Shown: in pieces, positions 41,506 through 52,800 of the stretch
Numbering within the stretch: position 1 is the stretch's first letter
Layout: every line of letters begins with the position of its first letter
DNA from: Litoditis marina
Taxonomy: Eukaryota; Nematoda; Chromadorea; Rhabditida; Rhabditidae
DNA: 64,000 nucleotides
Assembly (NCBI GenBank): GCA_964036275.1
Contig: OZ038434.1
Location: forward strand, 32,654,447 to 32,718,446
Direction: 5' to 3'
Notes under the pieces: generated by a model
What the model saw: only the letters and a program-made list of their open reading frames with translations
What the model was told of the DNA's origin: nothing
The model's database searches: none
Translations under genes and position numbers: made by a program

Positions 41506-42021
41506 ACGTAATGGTGTCTGTAATCTTGATAACACCTGTTTTACGTGTACCCCAGTGTAGTTGCTATGTACTTTAACAGTTTTCCGTGGACTCCCACGGC
41601 TCACGAAATTTTACTTTTCTAGATAGGAATTGCTATGATACTGAAGAAAATCGATAAAACAGGTTTATCATTACGAACTCATCATTCTCACTATTAATAT
41701 GAAGTCTAACATTCCCAAAATCAGTTGCAATAGTTTCTTCGTGGGATCCCACGGTAGTTAAAAAATCTCACCTCTCCAGATTATGAAAGAAGACTATTCG
41801 TTCTCCGTGGGATTCCACGATGGGGGAAAATTTTCATTTCCAAATGAAATTGTTCTGATACTAAATTAATTGACAACAATGTAGTTAGCCTTAATATACT
41901 CACAACATTTTCTGTCATCTAAACTCCAACCTCCTTGTGAAGTTTTCAAGTAGTTTTCCGTAGTATTCCACGATACACGAAATTTATACTTCCCAGAATA
42001 AAACTGGGTGGTATATTCAAC
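41506..42021. repeat. 516-bp inverted repeat, left arm (unit 1)
   Basis: Pairs with 42440-42955 in inverse orientation. Both arms have the same length and I saw no mismatch by eye. The arm carries four copies of the CGTGGGA palindrome and fills most of the intron downstream of the 42206-42076 exon. Confidence 0.9.
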
Positions 42022-42439
42022 ATTAGACACAATTCTCGTGGTTGAGGACAGACAGACGAGAGAGGTTCAATATACCTTCTCTTTAACAGTGACAGCTCCG
42101 CGTTTCGAGTGTGTACGAGCCTCTCTTGATTTACTCCGCTGCATAAGGTGAATCAGGCCGTCTTCGTATGTAACAATAGTAGCCAAGCGCAGTCCGTAGA
42201 TGGAAACTGTAAGAATTTGTTGGACAATTATTACAGTATTCACGAAAAAATGTGTAAAACTCGAATTTCAAGTGTACAATGTGCTAAAGTCACCATTGAA
42301 GTTACTGAAAAAATCGATGAGTTACCCTCTTTTTTCATTTTGTTTTTGTTTTCAGTATTCACCAAACAAAGTGTACTTTGTGCAGAGCTCAAAGCTCACG
42401 TTTTCGGAAAAAAAAGATTAACACTTCTATTATTCAATA

Positions 42440-42955
42440 GTTGAATATACCACCCAGTTTTATTCTGGGAAGTATAAATTTCGTGTATCGTGGAATACTA
42501 CGGAAAACTACTTGAAAACTTCACAAGGAGGTTGGAGTTTAGATGACAGAAAATGTTGTGAGTATATTAAGGCTAACTACATTGTTGTCAATTAATTTAG
42601 TATCAGAACAATTTCATTTGGAAATGAAAATTTTCCCCCATCGTGGAATCCCACGGAGAACGAATAGTCTTCTTTCATAATCTGGAGAGGTGAGATTTTT
42701 TAACTACCGTGGGATCCCACGAAGAAACTATTGCAACTGATTTTGGGAATGTTAGACTTCATATTAATAGTGAGAATGATGAGTTCGTAATGATAAACCT
42801 GTTTTATCGATTTTCTTCAGTATCATAGCAATTCCTATCTAGAAAAGTAAAATTTCGTGAGCCGTGGGAGTCCACGGAAAACTGTTAAAGTACATAGCAA
42901 CTACACTGGGGTACACGTAAAACAGGTGTTATCAAGATTACAGACACCATTACGT
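42440..42955. repeat. 516-bp inverted repeat, right arm (unit 1)
   Basis: Reverse complement of 41506-42021. The 418-bp loop between the arms contains a single exon (42076-42206) of the membrane-protein gene plus its splice sites. Confidence 0.9.
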
Positions 42956-45443
42956 AAACTTGACTGAAGTTACTCGTCTTATCATATCTGGAACCTAGAC
43001 AACGTAAGTTCTCACCTGGATTAACCACTTGCTTGATGTATTTCAATAAACAAATCATTGATTTTATGAATGTTAGTTGAACACCTTCTTTCACGCCCAA
43101 CACAACCATTTTATTCATGACAAGAGTGAAAGTGGACTTCGAGAAGATGATATCGTCAACGGACACTTTTTCTCCGTAACTGAAATAATTATTCATGTTT
43201 TATTAAAATATGAGGGTCGTATGGAGTATTCGTGTGGAAAAGAATCCGTTGTGGCGAATTACACAACAAAATTGCTTATTGAGAGTTGAAAATTTTCGAT
43301 TAGTTTTTCTAGAATACTAAGTTAACGTGACTTCTCAATTTTCTTCTAGTATATACCAATTTTCTGATCTTATCGGAGCGCTTTAAGTGGTCGTCCGTTA
43401 GTTTCTCTGCTGTGTTGAAAGTCCTGATTATATCGGTTACAAGCCACCTCGAAGTTTTATACCAGGTAAAAGATTATTTCTCTGACGCGAAAAATCAGCC
43501 ATCTGACAGTTTAAAGATTGCATTTCAGCTCGTGAAAACAATTAAGTTGTATAATTTTTAATATCGGACAGTTCTCACCGTTGTCTTGATCTCATTGTGT
43601 AGAGCAGAAAGCGTAAAACGCTAGCCAAGTAGGGATGTCTAAATTCTTGCTCTTCGTCGCCTTCTTGGGGGATAACCACACTCTTGTCTTCCTTGAGACT
43701 TTCCAGATAGTTAGAAAAACCGACCAGTAGCGGGTGTTGCTCCAAAACTAGTTTTCTCCAAAAACGCAAATGGTTGTACAAGCCTTTCTCCAGATCTGAA
43801 CCACATTTTAGTTATATAAACTAATCGAGACCTAATATAGTCATAAATATAGCTTTGAAAACAAATTTTGAGGAGTGTGTTCCTGAAAATTAATGGTAAG
43901 CAAACTTAACAGTCGGTGTTCTGACTTAACGGTTAACCTAAACCGTGCTATCGCGCGCAGCGCGGAGCGCTGTGCGAAATTTGTCTTTGGTTCGGCTAAT
44001 GCGCGCTTTCATTTTTTTAGTTCACCCTCAAAAAGGCCCAAGCGTGCAAATCAAAACTTTCAATGATTTGTTGATATATGTACCTGTTCGAGGACGATAA
44101 ACTTCTGTGTAATATTCCTGCCGCCAGTCATCGGCAAGAAAGTCAAATGTGTGACAGTGCTCAGGTGGTACAAGAAAAACAGTGTGCACGGCACCCTTCA
44201 CTGAAAACAGACACAGCTAAACTTTATATGTCAAAGTATGATCAAACTATGCGTTAGTGTTTTCACTACATGTCCTAAAACACAACTATTCGGTCAATTC
44301 ACGTTGTGCAGTAATTAACCCAATTTTTGAGTACGAAATATAAGGTAATTAAATAGTTTATGGTACCATGCTATATAAATGGGGTTTGAAGGGTAACTGA
44401 GACGGTAATTAAATGATTGACGTTGTGACTTTGTGATGAAAAAACTAACGCAGAAAGTGTTTGTCTTCCGGCTCTTCATAGGTTTCCTCTCTCTCGAGAA
44501 CATTAGAGGCAACCGCGATGTCAGGTCGGTTCATGTCGAGAATTGCGTTTTCCTGAAATTAAGAGGTTCTCCATGAAGCGAGTTTCCCGGAACTGTTTAC
44601 ACAACATATAAGAAACGTAACATGAATTTAGATGGAAAAGTTCACATTAATATTAAGCAACACAAATAATTTGCTTACAACTGAAATCAGTTACTTTAAT
44701 CGGGCAATACGTGAAAGTTGTCATATTTTAACTGTTAAGAGCTCAAGGTAACAACTGCTCTCACCCCTCTCGGTCTCGGAATGGTCAGATCTGGTGGAAT
44801 CTGATGGCTCTGTGACTTTTTGATCATCTGAAAATTACAACTCTCATTTGTATCAATTGCACATGGAAACTGAAGTCTACTGTTCAGTTCAACTTGAATT
44901 CACAAACGATTCATCATAAGGTTTTTAGCTGTTTGAGATTTTGTGTAGCTCTTCCTTCATACATAAAACATTTGACCTTAACCAACAATCCTATCGCGGG
45001 TTGATGGAGAACTAATAGATATTTTGTCTTTCGATCTAGTCCCTATGATAGTTCTGAAACGCTCTTATTTTCAGAAAAAGAAATACCGAAATTTCATGCA
45101 TCTCTGACTTGTATGATAACATATCTGTATACTAATATGCATTGTACTCTATGAGTTTTCCGATATCATAAAAAAAGTCGCGAGCTAACCTGCACCAGTT
45201 CTCGCACGTTCATCAACAGTTCTTGATTGACTTTTGTGGCATTAGCCAGATGCACACCAGCACTAGAAGTCACATCATGTACTACTGGGTTTTGTACAAC
45301 AGTCTGAAATGGTAAATATAATTCATTTGAGTAATTTTTGGGTAATGGTAAGTGTTTAATTGTAACAGATGAAAACGTGGCAAAAACTTGAACATTGTCA
45401 GCTCGTAACTGTTATGAGCCCTGAACAAAAAAATATATATTCT

Positions 45444-45505
45444 CCTCCCTCTCGATCTCGGAATGGCTAGATCTAATGGAATCTGATGGCTCTGTGACTT
45501 TTTGA
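45444..45505 (-). pseudogene. decayed duplicate of the 63-nt exon 44827-44765
   Basis: About 60 bp, roughly 90% identical by eye to the exon KSQSHQIPPDLTIPRPRG, giving KSQSHQIPLDLAIPRSRG. It lies two introns upstream. The duplicate lacks the intact TTTTCAG acceptor (the flank is ATTGACCCCCAC) and has a changed donor, so it is probably not spliced in. Confidence 0.75.
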
Positions 45506-45747
45506 TGTGGGGGTCAATGATAAGTGTTCTAATCATGAAACTATCTCTGTGTACTCAAATACGTAACTCCGGAGAAGATAAAACTGTGTACCTTGTGCGT
45601 TAGTGGAACTCCCAATTTCACGAGTTCTTCATAAAATATTCTATTATTTCGAACTCATACTGTGTGCGAGCTTGTGGAATATCTCGAGCAATCCAACTTT
45701 GCACCGCGCATGTTAACTGATATTTTCTCAGCCGCATGACGCACAAC

Positions 45748-47564
45748 CTGGAAAAGTTGAGATATTCAATTTTGAAGTGTTTGATCTTCTGAACCGTTCT
45801 CACAAAAAAGAATCATCTTTCAGTGTCGTTTCAAATAAAATTTCTACTGCAACTAGAAGTTGTATTGGAAATTTCATGAACTGTTTTCTTATTCAATGCA
45901 AAGCTAAATTCTGAACTCTACAAAAAAGCGAAACTACACACTATGCTCGAATACTAGTTGTAATAGTGATCCAAATCGTATATATATACAGAACTTGGAG
46001 GTCTGTCTACGATTTTATTGCCAGCTGACAGTTTTTTGAGCCTAATGTAGAAGTCCGGGCCGGATTATAAAGGACTATACGCCTTACGTGGTATCCCACG
46101 GAAATATGTTGAAACGCATCAACAACGAAGTGAGAGTTTCCACAAGCAGACAGAGCGTATGTGTTTTATTGTACAAACTATCAATTGAAATTTAAATAAG
46201 TAATGTATCATTGTTAGGATTCCAAAAATTGCAAAAGAGGATTGCGAGGTTGGTGGGAGTTTATAAAAAAAACACCTGGAGTTTTAGGTTGTGAAGGGCC
46301 AGTTATGATTTACATTTAGCATAACCTCTACTCCTACAACACCTACAAACTGTATTTTTCATTCAAAGCGTACTGTAGAAGTCTGAGCCAGATGAAAAGC
46401 ACTATTGCGCCTGAAGTGGTATAAGACGGAAAAGTGATAAATTTCACTATGAGAGAAGGGAAGGAGAGAGAGAGAGATAGAGATAAAGAGAGGGAAGAGG
46501 AGTGAGAGAGAGAAAAAAAAAGTTTACAAGCAGAAATAAGCATGTGCGTGTTGATGTACACTTCGTCAATCGAATTAAACTCAGTTCTATAACATTCCAA
46601 AACCCGTGAAGTGTAGTTTGCATCACCGTGGGATTACACGTAAAATTCAAAACTGGGTTGCGAACGGGCTAGATGTTAACGAAAATGCACTACGAAGCAG
46701 TGATAGATTAAGGAGTTGCAGCATTACAGTAACCCAAATCCTGTGGCTTCTGTTTTGCTCCGTAATAATGTGGTTTTCTGAACTCTCTGTACGTAATGTA
46801 TGAACTTTCATCTCAAAACAGAATAAATGACTCTTCTCATTTTTCAAAAATTTCCTACATTGCACATTATAGAGGTTACAGTCCCTTTGACGTGTTGGTG
46901 TCCATGTTGAGTAATTGTGTGGTCATTCAACTATTCCACCAAAAACATAGGAGGTCACCCATAACTATTTATTCTTTGGAACGAAAAACAAAAAACAGTG
47001 ATTTCGATTGAACAAGCAATACTGTCGTTCACATGCTCTTTAACCGATACAGGTAGAATCTATCAAATCTACCCAGTTATGTTAACTATGTTAAAATGGC
47101 TGAAAAGCCGCACTGAACTATCGAAGCAGCGGTGACCGAGAAAAACATGAAGTATAATGAAAACACTTTTTTGTGCTTGTTGGAAACTCGAACATGGTGA
47201 GAAACTTCCGAAACTTATTTGCATGCCTCCCAATATCGTTCTATTCTTTCTGTTTAGTATCACAAATGTGAGCTATCTCTACAGTGCGGTGAACCTTTTC
47301 GTTCTGTCAATTAACTTTAGCCACAAAGAGTTGCGAGCAGACACTGCTCGACTGTACAATCATTAATTAACGATCTTAACGAGCCGCTATTCATGATACA
47401 CTGTGGAAAGAGCGTTGTATTGAATAGCTCTATCTGAAAATCATTCCATAGTACGCCTCTTGCTAGCTTGTTCCATTGAGTTACTATCTTCAAAAACTCA
47501 AGTAGTTAATGCTGTATGTTCTTTTGCTCTGTACTTTTGCTACATCATATAGAATCACCCGTTC
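45748..47564. other. unit 1 stretch with no supported gene; divergent from its unit 2 copy
   Basis: Holds two CGTGGGA-type palindromes (about 46093 and 46627) and a GA-rich microsatellite (46455-46520). It should contain the missing 5' exons of the minus-strand gene, but I found no convincing one. Frequent single-base indels against 61134-62950 blur all reading frames. Confidence 0.4.
46455..46520. repeat. (GA)n microsatellite, unit 1
   Basis: GAGAGAGAGATAGAGATAAA-type run. Copy at 61848-61905 in unit 2. Confidence 0.85.
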
Positions 47565-49825
47565 CGATTTGTCGACTTTGACTGCCGCACTCCCATTCAT
47601 TTGGTCACTTCGTGGGACTCCACGGGAAACTTCCAAAAGCGATCTTCCTACTATAATAACGCATTAGGTCATCGCGATAGATCATAGAAATGAACTAAAT
47701 TAATAAACCGTGTGCTATTCTTTATTACTTGACTCTGACTGCCGAATTCCCACTCATTTTGGTCATTCCGTGGGACTCCACGGAAACTCAAAAACGATCT
47801 TCCTAGTATAATAACGGCATTAGGTCATCGCGATAGATCATAGAAAAGAATTAAATTAATAAACCGTGTGCTATTCTTCATTTACTTGACTCTGACTGCC
47901 CGAATTACCACTCATTTTGGTCATTTCGTGGGACTCCACGGAAACTTGTAAAAGCGATCTTCCTACTATAATAACGCATTAGGTCATCGCGATAGATCGT
48001 AGAAATGAATTAAATTAATAAACCGTGTGCTATTCTTCATTACTTGACTCTGACTGCCGCACTCCCATTCATTTTGGTCACTTCGTGGGACTCCACGGAA
48101 ACTTCCAAAAACGATCTTCCTACTATAATAACGCATTAGGTCATCGCGATAGATCATAGAAATGAACTAAATTAATAAACCGTGTGCTATTCTTTATTAC
48201 TTGACTCTGACTGCCGAATTCCCACTCATTTTGGTCATTTCGTGGGACTCCACGGAAACTTCCAAAAACGATCTTCCTAGTATAATAACGCATTAGGTCA
48301 TCGCGATAGATCATAGAAATGAATTAAATTGATAAACCGTGTGCTATTCTTCATTACTTGACTCTGACTGCCGAATTACCACTCATTTTGGTCATTTCGT
48401 GGGACTCCACGGAAACTTGTAAAAGCGATCTTCCTACTATAATAACGCATTAGGTCATCGCGATAGATCGTAGAAATGAATTAAATTAATAAACCGTGTG
48501 CTATTCTTCATTACTTGACTCTGACTGCCGCACTCCCATTCATTTTGGTCACTTCGTGGGACTCCACGGAAACTTCCAAAAACGATCTTCCTACTATAAT
48601 AACGCATTAGGTCATCGCGATAGATCATAGAAATGAACTAAATTAATAAACCGTGTGCTATTCTTTATTACTTGACTCTGACTGCCGAATTCCCACTCAT
48701 TTTGGTCATTTCGTGGGACTCCACGGAAACTTCCAAAAACGATCTTCCTAGTATAATAACGCATTAGGTCATCGCGATAGATCATAGAAATGAATTAAAT
48801 TAATAAACCGTGTGCTATTCTTCATTACTTGACTCTGACTGCCGAATTACCACTCATTTTGGTCATTTCGTGGGACTCCACGGAAACTTGTAAAAGCGAT
48901 CTTCCTACTATAATAACGCATTAGGTCATCGCGATAGATCGTAGAAATGAATTAAATTAATAAACCGTGTGCTATTCTTCATTACTTGACTCTGACTGCC
49001 GCACTCCCATTCATTTTGGTCATTTCGTGGGACTCCACGGAAACTTCCAAAAACGATCTTCCTACTATAATAACGCATTAGGTCATCGCGATAGATCATA
49101 GAAATAAATTAAATTAATAACCGTGTGCTATTCTTCATTACTTGACTCTGACTGCCGAATTCCCACTCATTTTGGTCATTTCGTGGGACTCCACGGAAAC
49201 TTCCAAAAACGATCTTCCTAGTATAATAACGCATTAGGTCATCGCGATAGATCATAGAAATGAATTAAATTAATAAACCGTGTGCTATTCTTCATTACTT
49301 GACTCTGACTGCCGAATTACCACTCATTTTGGTCATTTCGTGGGACTCCACGGAAACTTGTAAAAGCGATCTTCCTACTATAATAACGCATTGGGTCATC
49401 GCGATAGATCATAGAAATGGATTAAATCAATAAACCGTGTGCTATTCTTCATTACTTGACTCTGACTGCCGAATTACCACTCATTTTGGTCATTTCGTGG
49501 GACTCCACGGAAACTTGTAAAAGCGATCTTCCTACTATAATAACGCATTAGGTCATCGCGATAGATCGTAGAAATGAATTAAATTAATAACCGTGTGCTA
49601 TTCTTCATTACTTGACTCTGACTGCCGAATTCCCACTCATTTTGGTCATTTCGTGGGACTCCACGGAAACTTCCAAAAACGATCTTCCTACTATAATAAC
49701 GCATAAGGTCATCGCGATAGATCATAGAAATGGATTAAATCAATAAACAGTGTGCTATTCTTCATTACTTGACTCTGACTGCCGCACTCCCATTCATTTT
49801 GATCACATCGTGGGACTCCACGGAA
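47565..49825. repeat. satellite S1: 157-bp monomers in trimeric higher-order repeat (unit 1)
   Basis: About 15 monomers of 155-158 bp, each with CGTGGGACTCCACGGAAAC, CGATCTTCCTA-TATAATAAC, CATTAGGTCATCGCGATAGA and AAACCGTGTGCTATTCTT. Three monomer types alternate in fixed order: A (GCACTCCCATTC), B (GAATTCCCACTC), C (GAATTACCACTC). A-type starts fall at 47588, 48060, 48531 and 49002, a period of 471-472 bp. The order breaks at the right end (C, B, A). The array sits between the 5' ends of two divergent genes. Confidence 0.95.
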
Positions 49826-49896
49826 ACTAAAAACTCAATCTCAAGTTAATGGTGGTTTCGTGAATATATTCAGCAGAAAATCTAATCTTTTTTCAG

Positions 49897-52800
49897 GAAC
49901 TGCTAGTTCATGTTGGCTCTACATTTGTTCACATTCCTTCCTTGTGCAACTTCGTTGTTTTTTGCATCAGGGATTCCGACAGCTGATTTGTTTCCAAAAT
50001 CTCTTGACAGCCATTTGCTTCTCAATTTGAGAACAAATGAGCTTATGGCCGAGCAAGTCGGTTATGCTGCTTTGCTTGAAGAAGAATGTTCGATGGTGAA
50101 ATTGTGTAAGTGGGGTCACGTAATATTTGTTTTTCTTAGTCTTGTCTTCGCTGTATATGGCAGGGGAATCGGGTAGTGGTTGGTCCAATTCGTGAATATA
50201 AAATTATATCGGAACAAAGACGTGCTTTGTAGCTTCGTGCCATTTTGTGTTTCTATGTATCATACAGTCCCTAAGTCAAAATTGTTTCAACTCGACTCTG
50301 CGACAAACATCGTACCCCTGTTCATCATACAAGTTGATTATACACTACTCACAGGTGGAGCCATTTTGTGTTTCTATGTATCATACAGTCCCTAAGTCAA
50401 AATTGTTTCAACTCGACTCTGCGACAAACATCGTACCCCTGTTCATCATACAAGTTGATTATACACTACTCACAGGTGGAGAAAAGGGACTGCGTAACTA
50501 GAAAGTCGATTCTTAAAGAAATTTTTTCATGAAAATCAATCGAAAATTTACATCATGCAATGTTTACTGTTGTATTTCACTCTTAGAAGTTATTTGTTTG
50601 TTTACATGGTTTTTCCAGTTTACGAGCCGTTTATCAATGGATTGGCTCTCAAAAAAGAAGCGGACCGTCTGCGGAGACAGCTTGTGCAAACTGAAAGTTC
50701 AGAGCAGTCCAAGGTAATTCAAAAAATGAACAATCGTCCAACACTCACAGTTATGCAGATGTTTTAGATATTTTCATTACTAGCGAATACGGTGAATGGT
50801 TTTGGTTCATAGTTTGATCTTCTAGTTTGACTCGACTGGGTTTGTAGTTTGAATTCGTTGTGTTTTGTCAGATTGCGTGAAATATGTAGCATACTGAACT
50901 CACGCAACAAAGTAACTAGGATGACTTCCTAGAAAAGCCATTACATCTGCTACGTCAGATTATTTTTTCATAACTGATACATACGCATAGATCACGTTTT
51001 AATTACTCGGAAACTTGAAGTATGTATTCAAAATAACTCATTAGTTCAGAACTTTGGAATGTGTAGAGAATCGGTCATGTTCAAACACTGTATTTGTAGA
51101 TCTTTGACGCTGTTTATGAGAACATATTCACCGAACATAAAAAGCATATGACCGATGTCTTCACCCGGTATGCCAATGAAACGAAGAAAAGGTCAGTATT
51201 TTTGTTTGTAACAGATAGTCAGAAAATAAAAATTCACAATTTTGAAGAGAGTAGAACTAGAATAGACTGTACTACCAAAACGTACAACAAGTTTTCGCGT
51301 TATAAAGTTCAAGAATACCAAAATGGTCACAGGAGTTAAATGTAACTGAAAATATACCTTTTTGCTAACGAATTTGACATTTGAATGAACGAACAAAATC
51401 GTGTAATTGGGTGCCCGTGTTGAATTCTAACAGTATTTATATATTCAGAAAATTCTGGTGTATTTGCTAATGTTTTCTTTCAGTCGTCCTGAAGAACATA
51501 TGTTGGAGTTCATCGGAATAGACACAATAGCAATTGGAATCGTATTTTCGATGGCCGGAGCTTTCATTGAAGAAAAGATTACAGAAATGTTCGGCTCGAG
51601 CACTGTAAGACCATCAAATTTCCGCATTATTCATAGAACAATATGTATCAATTGTGTACAAAAATAGTGATTATTGTAATTAGGTGCCTACCAATTGAAA
51701 CTATTGTCAGATAATTACAATCAACTATGATTCAGGATCGCAACGCTCAAATTCGGGAAGAACGACAAATGCAAGAGATTGATGACCGATTCAACAAAAC
51801 CGCAACAACCTTACTGAGGTAAACAGTCATTTATTTACTTAGTCTTTACTTTTCCATCTCTACATTCTTATTAGGTAATATGGATGGCAGTATAATAAGA
51901 TATCGAATAACTTTGCTCTAATATACACAGATATCGAGGTACTTTGCTCTCTTCTATAAGTATCTTTCAACTTGTGACGTATTGATGCAACAAAAGACAG
52001 TAGTACGGTTGGTAGATCATTTGTTTCAAATCCCCGTGGAGTCCACGGAAAACCAAAATGGGTGTAAAATCAGCAGTTAAATGGGATATAGAATAACTCT
52101 GTTCTCTTTAATGTATATGTTCATACTCGTGACGTATTGAAGCAACAAAAACAATAGTACGGTTGATAGATCATTTTTTTTCAAATCCCCGTGGAGTCCC
52201 ACGGAAAACCAAGATGAGTGTAAAATTAGCAGTAAAATGGGATATAGAATAATTGTGTTCTCTTTAATGTGTATGTTGATACTTGTGATGTATTAAACCA
52301 ACAAAAAACAATAGTACGGTTGGTAGGTCAATTTTTTCAAATCACCGTGGAGTCCCACGGAAAACCGAAATGGGTGAAAAATTAGCAGTAAAATGGGATA
52401 TAGAATAATTTTGTTCTCTTCAATGTATATGTTCATACTCGTGACGTATTGAAGCAACAAAAAACAATAGTACGGTTGGTAGATCATTTGTTTCAAATCA
52501 CCGTGGAGTCCCACGGAAAACCAAAATGAGTGTGAAATTAGCAGTAAAATGAGATATAGAATAATTTTGTTTTCTTTTATGTGTACGTTGATACTTGTGA
52601 TGTATTAAACCAACAAAAAACAATAGTACGGTTGGTAGGTCAATTTTTTCAAATCACCGTGGAGTCCCACGGAAAACCGAAATGGGTGAAAAATTAGCAG
52701 TAAAATGGGATATAGAATAATTTTGTTCTCTTCAATGTATATGTTCATACTCGTGACGTATTGAAGCAACAAATAACAATAGTACGGTTGGTAGATCATT

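Larger units (their letters stand above)
40373..45747 (-). pseudogene. unrecognised single-pass membrane protein gene, unit 1 copy (frameshifted exon)
   Basis: Ten exons in transcription order: 45747-45592, 45303-45190, 44827-44765, 44552-44450, 44200-44084, 43795-43579, 43179-43016, 42206-42076, 41210-40992, 40612-40373. All splice phases agree and the CDS ends in TAA. The predicted protein has one hydrophobic segment near the C terminus (YTVLFCVVFILFVLQCGVIF) followed by RYFARR and a short tail. Landmarks upstream are FLVPPEHCHTFDFLADDW, LYNHLRFWRKLVLEQHPLL and YGLRLATIVTYEDGLIHL. I do not recognise the family. In the first seen exon this copy has +1, -2 and +1 indels relative to the intact unit 2 copy, which garble part of the reading frame. 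These may be sequencing errors, so 'pseudogene' is provisional. The 5' end was not found. Confidence 0.6.

Noticed and set aside
42148..42444. Plus-strand 98-codon open frame in the loop of the inverted repeat
   Set aside because: It overlaps the minus-strand exon 42076-42206, which fits a ten-exon phase-consistent gene. The frame has no plus-strand gene context.
41506..42955. Fold-back transposon with coding capacity
   Set aside because: The loop contains an exon of the host gene in the correct phase and no transposase-like frame. An inverted duplication is simpler, though a non-autonomous fold-back origin for the arms is not excluded.
47565..49825. CRISPR array
   Set aside because: Repeat-like units recur at regular intervals, but the whole 157 bp is conserved with no variable spacers, and the genome is eukaryotic.
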